The notes under the pieces are model-generated. The model was not told the DNA's origin and did not search any database. It saw only the letters and a program-made list of their open reading frames with translations. From assembly GCA_937888825.1 (NCBI GenBank), contig CALBFE010000099.1:91896-155895 (forward strand): DNA of 64,000 nt, read 5' to 3'. Shown here in pieces: positions 1 through 8,629 of the stretch (positions are counted from its first letter, which is position 1; the number at the start of each line of letters is the position of its first letter). The position numbers and the translations under genes are program-made. This DNA is from an uncultured Actinomycetes bacterium. Lineage in GTDB: Bacteria; Actinomycetota; Actinomycetes; Nanopelagicales; Nanopelagicaceae.

Positions 1-2593
1 CGTTAGCGATATCTTGCAAATCAATCACATTGAGTTCTTCTGCAATCTGCTCACGCATCTGTTCTGGCAATGCTGCCCATCCACTTGCTGCAATTAGCGC
101 ACGGCCTAATGGTTGACGAATCTTTATGCCGGATTCTGCGCGTGATGCACGGCCAAGTTCAACGATACGACGTGTGAGTGCAACTTGCGCTCCAAGTTCG
201 CGATCAATCACTGATGCATCTGCAATAGGGAAGTCAGAGAGATGCACGGAAGCAACGGCAGAAGAATCAGTAGGAATGACTAACTCTTGCCACACCTGTT
301 CAGTAATAAATGGAACCATTGGAGAGAGAAGTTGAGTCAGAGTTACTAAGCACTCATCCAATGTGGAAAGGGCGCTGTTATCTCCATCCCAGAACCTGCG
401 TCGTGATCGGCGCACATACCAGTTTGAAAGATCATCGATGAATCTGGCTAAAGCGCGTCCTGCAACCTGTGAATCAAAATCAGTAAGAGCGGCATCAACC
501 TCTTCAATCAAAAGATTAAGTTCCGAGATAATCCAGCGATCCATGAGTGGTCGATCTGCGACCTTTGTGCGCTGACTTAAATCAAACTTTGATGCATTGG
601 CATAAAGAGCATGGAAAGAAACGGTGTTCCAATAGGTCAATAAAACCTTACGAACAACTTCATTAATCGCATCATGGCCCACACGACGCGCTGCCCATGG
701 CGAACCTGCAGCCAACATGTACCAGCGAACGGCATCTGCGCCATGTTGATCCATAAGCGCCATTGGCTCTAAAACATTGCCAACGTGCTTACTCATCTTG
801 CGGCCATCTTTATCCAAGATATGTCCAAGACAAAGAACGCTCTTATAAGAGGATTTATCAAAGACCAGGGTTCCGATTGTCATGAGTGTGTAGAACCAGC
901 CACGTGTTTGATCGATAGCTTCACAAATAAAGTCGGCAGGGTAGGACTCTTTAAACTTTTCAACAGAGCCTTGCTTGTGCGGATATCCCCATTGAGCAAA
1001 TGGCATTGCTCCAGAGTCATACCAACAGTCAATTACCTCAGGCACGCGCACCATTGTGGAATCACACTCATTACATGCAAATGTAATGTCATCAACAAAA
1101 GGGCGGTGCGGATCTAGATTTGATAGCTCTTGACCGGCAAGGCCGCCCAATTCAGCTAGAGAATCAACGCAAATCTCATGCTTGTTTTCACAGCGCCAAA
1201 TTGGAAGGGGAGTGCCCCAATATCGATTACGGGAAAGTGCCCAGTCAATGTTGTTGTTGAGCCAATCACCATAGCGCCCTTCCTTAATCGTCTCTGGATG
1301 CCAATCAGTAGCTGCGTTTTCACGAAGAAGAGCATCTTTAATTGAAGTTGTTCGGATGTACCACGATGGTTGCGCGTAATACATCAAAGGCGTGTGACAG
1401 CGCCAGCAATGAGGATAGGTGTGTTCATATGGTTGGTGCTTATAGAGAACACCGCGTGCTTTTAACTCTTTCACCAGTAACTTATCGGCCTCTTTAAAGA
1501 AGATTCCGCCAACTACTTCCACCTCTTTAAGGAAGTGTCCATCGGGTGCAATGGGATTAACGACTGGTAAACCATAGGCACGACAGACCGCTAAGTCATC
1601 GGCGCCAAAAGCCGGAGATTGGTGAACTAATCCAGTTCCATCTTCTGTAGTTACATATGTTGCAAGAACTATGTAATGCGCATCTGGAATCTCTACGAAA
1701 TCAAAGGGACGCTTATATGTTGTGCGCTCTAGTGATTTGCCGAGCATTTTCTTCACAATCTTCTTCTCGCCCTTAACGCTCTCTAGCAGCGCTTCGGCAA
1801 CGACTAGAACTTCACTGACTTCATCCACAGTTACTTCAACAGCCACATAATCAACCTCTGGGTGAACTGCAATGGCTGTGTTTGATACCAAGGTCCATGG
1901 AGTCGTTGTCCAGACAAGGAAACTGGCCTTCAGTGCAACTAAGTCGCCAGAAGTAATAGGGAAGCGAACATAGACCGAAGGATCCGTAACTGTTTCATAG
2001 CCTTGTGCTAATTCATGATCTGAAAGTCCAGTTCCACAGCGCGGGCAATATGGCGCAACGCGATGATCTTGAACGAGTAATCCCTTTTTCCAGATTTCTT
2101 TGAGAGACCACCACACACTCTCAACATATTCAGGTGACATGGTCCAATACGCTTCATCAAAATCAACCCAGAAGCCCATGCGATGTGTCATATCTGTGAA
2201 TGCACCAACATGGCGTTGCACTGATTCTCGGCACTTATCGTTAAATGCTGCAATTCCATATTTTTCGATATCGCCTTTACCGGCAAAGCCCAGCTCTTTT
2301 TCAACAGCAATTTCAACTGGCAAACCATGACAATCCCAACCAGCTTTGCGGATTACATGCTTTCCCTTCATTGTGTGAAAGCGGGGAAAGACATCCTTAA
2401 ATACACGTGCTTCAATGTGGTGAGTTCCAGGCATTCCATTTGCAGTTGGGGGACCTTCATAAAACATCCATGCAGGTGCGCCTTCGCGGGCAGAAACAGT
2501 TTTTTCGAAAATCTCGTTATCGCGCCAGAACTTTAATATCGTATGTTCAACGGCAGGCAGATCAACAGCTGCTGGGATTGCGCGAAATGACAT
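1..2593 (-). CDS. ileS: Isoleucyl-tRNA synthetase, IleS2-like, C-terminus cut by window edge
   Basis: Charges tRNA-Ile with isoleucine in the cytoplasm. The reading frame starts MSFRAIPAAVDLP and stays open to the window edge, about 864 codons; the family is usually above 1000 residues, so the C-terminal part lies outside. The class I HIGH motif appears as GTHH in NGMPGTHHVEARVFKD, followed by KAGWDCHGLPVE. The second signature is KMSKH in GRKMSKHVGN (near bases 780-800). These variants fit the eukaryote-like IleS2 type usual in Actinobacteria rather than the E. coli type. The ATG has a strong GGAGG seven bases upstream, and that site is part of a T-box leader. The frame is missing from the ORF track only because its stop is outside the window. 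Confidence 0.96.
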   Translation of the reverse strand, partial: MSFRAIPAAVDLPAVEHTILKFWRDNEIFEKTVSAREGAPAWMFYEGPPTANGMPGTHHIEARVFKDVFPRFHTMKGKHVIRKAGWDCHGLPVEIAVEKELGFAGKGDIEKYGIAAFNDKCRESVQRHVGAFTDMTHRMGFWVDFDEAYWTMSPEYVESVWWSLKEIWKKGLLVQDHRVAPYCPRCGTGLSDHELAQGYETVTDPSVYVRFPITSGDLVALKASFLVWTTTPWTLVSNTAIAVHPEVDYVAVEVTVDEVSEVLVVAEALLESVKGEKKIVKKMLGKSLERTTYKRPFDFVEIPDAHYIVLATYVTTEDGTGLVHQSPAFGADDLAVCRAYGLPVVNPIAPDGHFLKEVEVVGGIFFKEADKLLVKELKARGVLYKHQPYEHTYPHCWRCHTPLMYYAQPSWYIRTTSIKDALLRENAATDWHPETIKEGRYGDWLNNNIDWALSRNRYWGTPLPIWRCENKHEICVDSLAELGGLAGQELSNLDPHRPFVDDITFACNECDSTMVRVPEVIDCWYDSGAMPFAQWGYPHKQGSVEKFKESYPADFICEAIDQTRGWFYTLMTIGTLVFDKSSYKSVLCLGHILDKDGRKMSKHVGNVLEPMALMDQHGADAVRWYMLAAGSPWAARRVGHDAINEVVRKVLLTYWNTVSFHALYANASKFDLSQRTKVADRPLMDRWIISELNLLIEEVDAALTDFDSQVAGRALARFIDDLSNWYVRRSRRRFWDGDNSALSTLDECLVTLTQLLSPMVPFITEQVWQELVIPTDSSAVASVHLSDFPIADASVIDRELGAQVALTRRIVELGRASRAESGIKIRQPLGRALIAASGWAALPEQMREQIAEELNVIDLQDIAN

Positions 2594-2787
2594 AAAAAAT
2601 CCTCCACGAGTAGGAAAACAACTCTGGAGGGACGAGACCTGCTGGCGCAGATCTCGCGGTACCACCCGCCTTGCGTGAAAATCACGCCACTTCACTTTTC
2701 TATCCGCGGCTAGTTCTAGATGGTTTTCACCATTTCTTCTAGCAAACTCGTGAGGTGATAGCCCCGTCAATGCTCATATGCGGTAGT
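2594..2787 (-). promoter_or_regulatory. T-box leader (translational type) of ileS
   Basis: Read on the minus strand, the leader contains the T-box core GGTGGTACCGCG (2666-2655), then a 7-bp stem GAGATCT/AGGTCTC, then CGTCCCT, the usual 3' side of the antiterminator-like helix. The next bases CCTCCA (2630-2625) are complementary to TGGAGG (2606-2601), which holds the ileS Shine-Dalgarno site. No U-tract terminator is seen, so the switch should act on translation: uncharged tRNA-Ile would favour the T-box helix and free the ribosome site. A likely specifier codon ATC (Ile) lies at 2759-2757 in GGGGCTATCACCTC. The region before the T-box is short, which suits the reduced Stem I leaders known from actinobacterial ileS genes. 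Stem assignments were made by eye. Confidence 0.88.
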
Positions 2788-2793
2788 GGCTCA

Positions 2794-2799
2794 ATACTA
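2794..2799 (-). promoter_or_regulatory. Probable -10 element for the ileS T-box transcript
   Basis: TAGTAT on the minus strand lies just upstream of the T-box leader and would start transcription near 2787. No convincing -35 is visible at 17-18 bases, so the call rests on the -10 match and position. Confidence 0.4.
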
Positions 2800-2833
2800 T
2801 CGTCTAGTTAAGGCAAAATATGCCCGTGGCTAA

Positions 2834-2863
2834 TTGGTAACAGCCCCCTTAGGGCATTAAGGT
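2834..2863 (+). promoter_or_regulatory. Promoter of the dksA-like gene, probably leaderless
   Basis: TTGGTA (2834-2839), an 18-base spacer and TAAGGT (2858-2863) stand seven bases before the ATG at 2871. Transcription would begin at or next to the start codon. An AAGG inside the -10 could instead be read as a weak ribosome site. Confidence 0.5.
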
Positions 2864-2870
2864 TCGCGAC

Positions 2871-3647
2871 ATGCCTAAGAAGCCGATTAAGAAAGCAGTC
2901 GCCAAAAAGGCTCCTGCGAAAAAGGCTCCTGCGAAGAAGAAGGTAGCCAAAAAAGCTCCCGCCAAAAAAGCGCCCACTAAAAAAGCAGTCGCCAAAAAGG
3001 CTCCTGCAAAGAAGGCCCCAGCCAAGAAAGCAGCGGTAAAGAGCATTCCAGTTAAAAAAGCACCAGGTAAGCCATTTCCATCTAAGACAACTTTGACCGT
3101 TGATGAGAAATCTCAAACAGTTTCAGTCTCAACTATTTCTGTGCAAGTTGCCGCACCGGTAGTTGAAGAGCGTCGTTTGGTAATGCCACCACCACCGCGC
3201 CCTGCTAAAAGCGGAAAGAAAGTTGCACCACTTAAGCCAATCAAAGTTGCTCCAACACCCATCGTTGTCAGTGAGAGTGAATCACCTTGGACTGCAGCAG
3301 AGCTAAAGAGCATTCGTACTGAGATTTCTAAAGAGTTATCGCGCTTGCGTGTTGAGCTAGCTAAGGTCGAATTAGAGATGGACTCTCTTATTCAAGAATC
3401 TGGCGAAGGTGCTGGAGATGATCAGGCAGATGCTGGAACAAAAACCTTTGAGCGTGAACATGAGATGTCATTAGTTATTAATGCTCGCGACATGGTTTCG
3501 CAAACAGAGCGCGCCTTGGATCGAATCGACACTAAGACCTATGGAAACTGCGAAGAATGCGGAAGTGCAATTGGAAAGGCCCGTTTACAAGTATTTCCTC
3601 GGGCCACTTTGTGCATGCTCTGCAAGCAGAAGGAAGAACGGCGCTAG
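2871..3647 (+). CDS. DksA/TraR-type zinc-finger protein with lysine/alanine-rich tail
   Basis: Probable RNA polymerase-associated or nucleoid-associated regulator. Residues 1 to about 65 are a low-complexity tail of KKAPAKK-type repeats resembling histone H1 tails. Next comes a Pro/Val-rich linker, then a helical segment (about 145-230) with an acidic turn GDDQADAG that recalls the DxxDxA coiled-coil tip of DksA. The C-terminus is a four-cysteine zinc finger (CEEC near the start, CMLC near the end). At 258 residues it is much longer than E. coli DksA (about 151) because of the tail. The downstream neighbour lspA starts three bases after the stop, so the genes are probably co-transcribed. The DksA-like fold is clear; whether it binds the polymerase secondary channel, DNA or both cannot be told from sequence. 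Confidence 0.85.
   Translation: MPKKPIKKAVAKKAPAKKAPAKKKVAKKAPAKKAPTKKAVAKKAPAKKAPAKKAAVKSIPVKKAPGKPFPSKTTLTVDEKSQTVSVSTISVQVAAPVVEERRLVMPPPPRPAKSGKKVAPLKPIKVAPTPIVVSESESPWTAAELKSIRTEISKELSRLRVELAKVELEMDSLIQESGEGAGDDQADAGTKTFEREHEMSLVINARDMVSQTERALDRIDTKTYGNCEECGSAIGKARLQVFPRATLCMLCKQKEERR
2880..3070 (+). repeat. Low-complexity Lys/Ala/Pro-coding repeat inside the dksA-like gene
   Basis: Imperfect repeats of AAAAAGGCTCCTGC-like units encode runs of KKAPAKK. They create two shadow frames on the minus strand rich in F, L and G, which are not genes. Confidence 0.85.
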
Positions 3648-3649
3648 CA

Positions 3650-4132
3650 GTGCGCGTGTGGCGCACACTCTTAGGTGTTGCCTGGCTTATCTGGCTTGCA
3701 GATCTAGCTACCAAAATCTGGGCAGTGGAGTATTTGGCCAATCGTGGTCCAGTAAAAGTTATCGGTTCACTCTTCCAACTTAACTTTATTAGAAACTCTG
3801 GTGCTGCTTTTTCATTTGCCCCAGGGGCGACTTTGTTTCTCTCATTTTTTGGAATTGCCGTATTGATAGCAATTACTTATTACGCACCTTCATTGACCTC
3901 AAAGGGGTGGGCGCTTGTTTTAGGCCTAGTCATGGGTGGAGTTTTAGGAAATCTGACTGATCGCATTTTTAGAGAGCCAGGATTGCTGCGGGGCCATGTT
4001 ATCGATTGGATGCAACTGCCTCATTGGCCTATATTCAATATTGCAGATACTGCAATCGTGGTCGCAGCCTTTATTTCGGTAGTTTTAACCGCGCGCAACA
4101 TCCCGCCTATTAAAAAAGAAGAGTTGATATGA
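3650..4132 (+). CDS. lspA: Lipoprotein signal peptidase II
   Basis: Membrane aspartyl protease that removes signal peptides from diacylglyceryl-modified prolipoproteins. The two catalytic aspartates are in GNLTDRIF and FNIADTAI, and the conserved NSGAAFSF segment is present; four hydrophobic segments match the family. The track ORF starts at 3557 inside the preceding gene. I prefer GTG at 3650, three bases after that gene's stop and downstream of AGGAAG, giving about 160 residues, the normal length. GTG at 3656 is also possible. The stop overlaps the rluD start as ATGA. Its partner lgt, which acts one step earlier, is also in this window at 19.7 kb. Confidence 0.95.
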   Translation: MRVWRTLLGVAWLIWLADLATKIWAVEYLANRGPVKVIGSLFQLNFIRNSGAAFSFAPGATLFLSFFGIAVLIAITYYAPSLTSKGWALVLGLVMGGVLGNLTDRIFREPGLLRGHVIDWMQLPHWPIFNIADTAIVVAAFISVVLTARNIPPIKKEELI

Positions 4133-5070
4133 GCAGTCGAGAACAGCGCACACTTTCAGTGCCAGAAGGCGTTGCTGGTGAGCGAATCGATAGCGCTCTC
4201 ACTCGTGTGCTGGGCCTTTCCCGCACAGCAGTCGTCAAACTCCTAGAAGATGGCGATATCACTACATCTGGAAAAGCTATGGCTAAATCAGATCGTGTGG
4301 CTGCCAACCAAGTTATTGAAGTGTTGATGCCAGCTCCAATTAATCAAGATCCGATTCCACTCACACCACTAGAGGGTCTTTCGATTGTTTATGACGATGA
4401 TGCAATTGTTGTTATAGATAAACCGGTGGGATGTGCGGCTCATCCAAGTCCAGGATGGACGGGGCCAACTGTCGTAGGTGCATTGATGGCAGCGGGATAT
4501 TCAATTTCAACTAGTGGGGCCGCAGAGCGACAGGGGATTGTTCATCGCCTAGATGTCGGCACAAGCGGGTTAATGATTGTTGCAAAGAGTGATCGTGCAT
4601 TTACTGTTCTCAAAGATGCCTTTAGAAATCGCTCCGTAGACAAGATTTATCATGCACTTATTCAAGGACACATGGATCCAACTACTGGAACAATTGATGC
4701 ACCGATTGATCGACATCCAAAAGAGGACCACCGATTTGCGGTAGTAGCCACAGGAAAAGACTCCATTACGCACTATGAAGTTATTGAGTTTTATCGCGGG
4801 GTTTCATTAGTCAAAGTTGAATTAGAAACCGGGCGTACGCACCAAATCCGTGTTCACTTCTCTGCACTTAACCATCCACTTGTGGGCGACACTACATATG
4901 GGGCAGATCCTGTTTTGGCTAAATCTCTAGAGATGAGACGGCCGTGGCTACACGCCAAGGAGCTCATCTTTGACCACCCTATTACTGGTGAACATCTGAG
5001 TTTTAGTGCTCCATACCCAGCCGATCTCACACGCTCATTAGCGTTGCTATCTGATGCAGTTCTACCTTAA
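4129..5070 (+). CDS. rluD: Ribosomal large-subunit pseudouridine synthase, RluD family
   Basis: Converts specific uridines in 23S rRNA to pseudouridine. The N-terminus (about 1-75) is an S4-type RNA-binding domain, and the catalytic domain contains HRLDVGTSGLMIVAK, whose aspartate is the catalytic residue of the RluA/RluD group, plus the conserved GRTHQIRVHF. At 313 residues the length is typical. It overlaps lspA by four bases (ATGA), the common lspA-rluD pairing. The exact target uridines cannot be assigned from sequence. Confidence 0.93.
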   Translation: MSSREQRTLSVPEGVAGERIDSALTRVLGLSRTAVVKLLEDGDITTSGKAMAKSDRVAANQVIEVLMPAPINQDPIPLTPLEGLSIVYDDDAIVVIDKPVGCAAHPSPGWTGPTVVGALMAAGYSISTSGAAERQGIVHRLDVGTSGLMIVAKSDRAFTVLKDAFRNRSVDKIYHALIQGHMDPTTGTIDAPIDRHPKEDHRFAVVATGKDSITHYEVIEFYRGVSLVKVELETGRTHQIRVHFSALNHPLVGDTTYGADPVLAKSLEMRRPWLHAKELIFDHPITGEHLSFSAPYPADLTRSLALLSDAVLP

Positions 5071-5089
5071 GTAATAATCTACGACCACC

Positions 5090-8000
5090 ATGACTTCTGA
5101 GAATTTCGTACATCTGCACGTCCATACCGAGTATTCAATGCTCGATGGTGCAGCGCGCGTTCCCGATTTAATGCAAGAAGTCGCAAGACAAGGCATGCCT
5201 GCAATTGCAATGACAGATCATGGAAATGTTTTTGGTGCTTATGAGTTTTATAAGCAGGCTAAAAAAGCTGGTGTTAAACCGATTATTGGAATTGAAGCAT
5301 ACGTGGCCCCAGAATCTCGCTTTGATAAAAAGAGAGTGCAGTGGGCAAGTGGTGGTGAAGACGATGTTTCAGGTGGTGGTGCTTATACGCACATGACTAT
5401 TTTGGCTGAAAACAATGTTGGCCTAGGCAATCTCTTTCGCTTATCTTCTCTTGCATCCCTTGAAGGCTATTACTACAAGCCCCGCATGGATCGCGAACTC
5501 CTTGCTCAGTATTCCAAAGGACTCATTGCAACAACTGGTTGCCCTGGCGGAGAGATTCAAACTCGCTTGCGCATGGGTGCATATAAAGAGGCAATAAAGG
5601 CTGCAAGTGATTATCGAGATATCTTCGGTGAAGGCAATTTCTTCCTAGAGGTGATGGATCACGGAATTGATATTGAAAGCCGCGTTAAAGCTGATCTACT
5701 CAAATTGGGAAAAGAGTTAGGCCTTCCACTTCTTGCAACTAATGATCTGCACTACACATTACAAGCAGACTCTGGTGCACATGAGGCCCTGCTCTGCGTT
5801 CAATCGGGCTCCACATTGGCAGATCCGAAGAGATTTAAATTTGATAATGACTCTTTCTATGTCAAGACGCCGGCGCAGATGCGAGAGCTCTTTAAAGATA
5901 TTCCAGAGAGTTGCGATAACACATTACTTATTGCAGAGCGCTGTGAAGTAACTATGCGAGAAAATGAAAATCTCCTTCCGCAATTTAGCGTTCCAGCTGG
6001 AGAGACAGAGGATTCTTGGCTTAAAAAAGAAGCTGTTCGCGGGATGAAAGAGCGTTTGGGGGAAAAGCTGACGCCAGCACATGAATCTCGTCTTGATTAT
6101 GAACTTGGTGTTATGGAGAAGATGGGTTTTCCTGGTTACTTCCTTGTTGTTGCTGACTTAGTCGGACATGCCAAGAAAGTTGGCATTCGAGTTGGACCAG
6201 GCCGCGGATCAGCACCTGGTTCACTAGTCGCGTATTCACTTGGCATTACTGGTTTAGATCCACTTGAACATGGACTTTTGTTTGAGCGCTTTCTCAATCC
6301 AGAACGTATTTCTATGCCTGATATCGACCTGGACTTTGATGAGCGTCGTCGCAGCGAAATGATTCGTTATGCAACAAACAAATATGGTGAAGATCGAGTG
6401 GCTCAGATTATTACTTACGGAACTATTAAATCAAAGCAAGCGATTAAGGATTCAACACGCGTGCTTGGTTACCCGTATGTAATTGGAGAGAAGTTAACTA
6501 AGGCCTTGCCTCCATCTGTAATGGGCAAAGATATTTCTCTTGGTGGGATATTTGATTCTAAAGATGATCGTTACGGTGAAGCTGGAGAGTTCCGCTCTCT
6601 CTATGAGTCAGATCCAGATTCGAAGCGAGTGGTTGATACGGCCCGTGGTCTTGAAGGATTAAAGCGCCAGTGGGGTGTTCACGCGGCTGGAGTTATTCTC
6701 TCTCGCGAACCTTTGCTCGATGTTATTCCTATCCATCGCCGTGAAGCAGATGGTGCAATCATCACTCAGTTCGATATGGGCGCATGTGAATCTATAGGCC
6801 TACTTAAGATGGACTTCTTAGGTCTTCGAAATCTCTCTGTTTTAGATGATGCCCTATTAAATGTTAAAGAGAATCAAAACATTGATGTGGTCTTAGAGGA
6901 TTTAACACTCGATGATAAAAAGACATATGAACTGCTCTCTCGCGGCGATACTCTGGGTGTGTTCCAGCTCGATGGTGGCCCAATGCGAGCGTTGCTTAAA
7001 TCCATGTCCCCAGACTCATTTGAAGATATCTCTGCTGTTATTGCTCTCTATCGCCCAGGTCCTATGGGAGAAAATGCACATAACAACTACGCCGATCGCA
7101 AAAATAAGCGCAAGCCAGTTGAACCTATCCACCAAGAGCTTTCAGAACCATTGCAGGACATTCTTGGTGACACATATGGCCTCATTGTTTATCAGGAACA
7201 AGTAATGGCAATTGCCCAGAAGGTTGCGGGGTTCTCACTCGGACGCGCGGATCTTTTGCGAAAGGCGATGGGTAAGAAAAACAAAGATATTTTGGATAAG
7301 GAATACATTCCTTTTGAAGCGGGTATGAAGGCCAATGGTTTCTCAACTGCTGCCATCAAGCGCTTATGGGACGTTCTTATTCCTTTCTCTGATTATGCTT
7401 TCAATCGGGCACACTCTGCCGGCTATGGAGTTGTTTCTTATTGGACTGCTTATCTAAAAACTAATTACCCAACTGAATACATGGCCGCGCTGTTGACCAG
7501 CGTGAGAGATGATAAAGATAAGTCTGCTCTGTATTTGAGTGAGTGCCGCCGCATGGGAATTAATGTGTTGCCACCTGATGTCAATGAATCAAATGGTGAA
7601 TACACCCCGCGTGGAAAAGATATCCGCTTTGGTCTTGCAGCAATTAGAAATGTTGGCGAAGGCGTTGTGGCATCGATTAAGGCTGCGCGTGAGAGCAAAG
7701 GACGCTTTGCATCATTTGGAGATTTCTTGGCAAAAGTGGATGCTCAAGTGTGTAACAAGAAAACCATTGAATCTTTGATTAAGGCTGGAGCCTTTGGCTC
7801 ACTGGGATCAACTCGTAAGGGTTTGATTGCAGTTCATTTGGAGGCAATTGATTCTGTTATCGAGAGCAAGCGTGCCGAGGCAATTGGTCAATTTGATTTA
7901 TTTGGCGGTGAGGCAATTACTGAAGTTTCAGGTTTGGATATTGAAATCCCAACGGGTGAGTGGGATAAGGCGATGTTGCTCAGCTATGAACGAGAGATGT

Positions 8001-8587
8001 TGGGGTTATACGTTTCTGATCATCCACTCTTAGGCGTTGAACATGTGCTTCGGGCCAATACAGATATGTCTATCAGCGAGCTAGTTGATGAAGGCGCTGT
8101 GCATGAATCTATTGTAACTATCGGAGGCTTAATCACAAGCGTTACTCGCAAAGTTTCAAGGCAAGGTGCTTCGTGGGCCGTTGTTACTATTGAAGATCTA
8201 GAAGGATCTTTAGAAGTTCTCTTCTTTTCAAATACTTATAATCAATATTCAATGTCACTGACTGAAGATCGAATTGTGACTATTCGTGGTCGTGTTGATC
8301 GCCGTGAAGAGAATCTGCGATTTACAGCCCTTGAAATGTCTATGCCTGATATTTCTGCAGGCCCGACAGGTCCTCTTGTGATTTCAATTCCAATGTCTCA
8401 ATGCACACCGCCTGTGGTTGACCGTATTAAAGAAATTCTTCGCTCACATCCTGGAAAGCGTGAGGTACATCTTTCTTTAAGTGAAAATGGAAGCAGTACC
8501 GTGATGAAAATTGATGCATCGGTCACAGCTTCACCATCATTGAGCGCAGATCTCAAATCTATTCTTGGGCCTCACTGCCTGGTTTAA
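5090..8587 (+). CDS. dnaE: DNA polymerase III alpha subunit, DnaE1 type
   Basis: Main replicative DNA polymerase. The N-terminal PHP domain keeps metal-binding motifs (HLHVHTEYSMLDG, TDHGN), so a proofreading nuclease activity as described for actinobacterial DnaE1 is plausible. Catalytic aspartates are in PDIDLDFD at about residues 410-417. HhH and OB-fold regions follow (ITSVTRKVSRQGASWAVVTIEDLEG). A beta-clamp binding motif, QFDLF, is visible at about residues 934-938. At 1165 residues it is full length. ATG at 5090 follows rluD by 19 bases with no clear Shine-Dalgarno site; TAATCT lies nine bases before the ATG, so a very short leader is possible. Confidence 0.97.
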   Translation: MTSENFVHLHVHTEYSMLDGAARVPDLMQEVARQGMPAIAMTDHGNVFGAYEFYKQAKKAGVKPIIGIEAYVAPESRFDKKRVQWASGGEDDVSGGGAYTHMTILAENNVGLGNLFRLSSLASLEGYYYKPRMDRELLAQYSKGLIATTGCPGGEIQTRLRMGAYKEAIKAASDYRDIFGEGNFFLEVMDHGIDIESRVKADLLKLGKELGLPLLATNDLHYTLQADSGAHEALLCVQSGSTLADPKRFKFDNDSFYVKTPAQMRELFKDIPESCDNTLLIAERCEVTMRENENLLPQFSVPAGETEDSWLKKEAVRGMKERLGEKLTPAHESRLDYELGVMEKMGFPGYFLVVADLVGHAKKVGIRVGPGRGSAPGSLVAYSLGITGLDPLEHGLLFERFLNPERISMPDIDLDFDERRRSEMIRYATNKYGEDRVAQIITYGTIKSKQAIKDSTRVLGYPYVIGEKLTKALPPSVMGKDISLGGIFDSKDDRYGEAGEFRSLYESDPDSKRVVDTARGLEGLKRQWGVHAAGVILSREPLLDVIPIHRREADGAIITQFDMGACESIGLLKMDFLGLRNLSVLDDALLNVKENQNIDVVLEDLTLDDKKTYELLSRGDTLGVFQLDGGPMRALLKSMSPDSFEDISAVIALYRPGPMGENAHNNYADRKNKRKPVEPIHQELSEPLQDILGDTYGLIVYQEQVMAIAQKVAGFSLGRADLLRKAMGKKNKDILDKEYIPFEAGMKANGFSTAAIKRLWDVLIPFSDYAFNRAHSAGYGVVSYWTAYLKTNYPTEYMAALLTSVRDDKDKSALYLSECRRMGINVLPPDVNESNGEYTPRGKDIRFGLAAIRNVGEGVVASIKAARESKGRFASFGDFLAKVDAQVCNKKTIESLIKAGAFGSLGSTRKGLIAVHLEAIDSVIESKRAEAIGQFDLFGGEAITEVSGLDIEIPTGEWDKAMLLSYEREMLGLYVSDHPLLGVEHVLRANTDMSISELVDEGAVHESIVTIGGLITSVTRKVSRQGASWAVVTIEDLEGSLEVLFFSNTYNQYSMSLTEDRIVTIRGRVDRREENLRFTALEMSMPDISAGPTGPLVISIPMSQCTPPVVDRIKEILRSHPGKREVHLSLSENGSSTVMKIDASVTASPSLSADLKSILGPHCLV

Positions 8588-8617
8588 ATTCAAGTCCGCC
8601 GCCCATAGCGCAGCCGT

Positions 8618-8623
8618 TACAAT
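8618..8623 (+). promoter_or_regulatory. Promoter -10 for the his-trp run, probably leaderless
   Basis: TACAAT is followed by exactly six bases and then the hisD GTG. No ribosome site precedes the GTG. No good -35 is visible in the GC-richer bases upstream. Confidence 0.55.
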
Positions 8624-8629
8624 TGGCAC

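Noticed and set aside
785-1117. 110-residue plus-strand ORF within ileS
   Set aside because: It is antisense to conserved ileS sequence and has no recognisable features.
2880-3070. Repeat array that could be mistaken for a CRISPR or VNTR
   Set aside because: The repeats are imperfect, have no spacers, stay in frame and encode a Lys-rich tail.
2808-3116. Minus-strand ORFs rich in Phe, Leu and Gly opposite the dksA-like gene
   Set aside because: They are complements of the Lys/Ala/Pro repeat and have no ribosome site or family resemblance.
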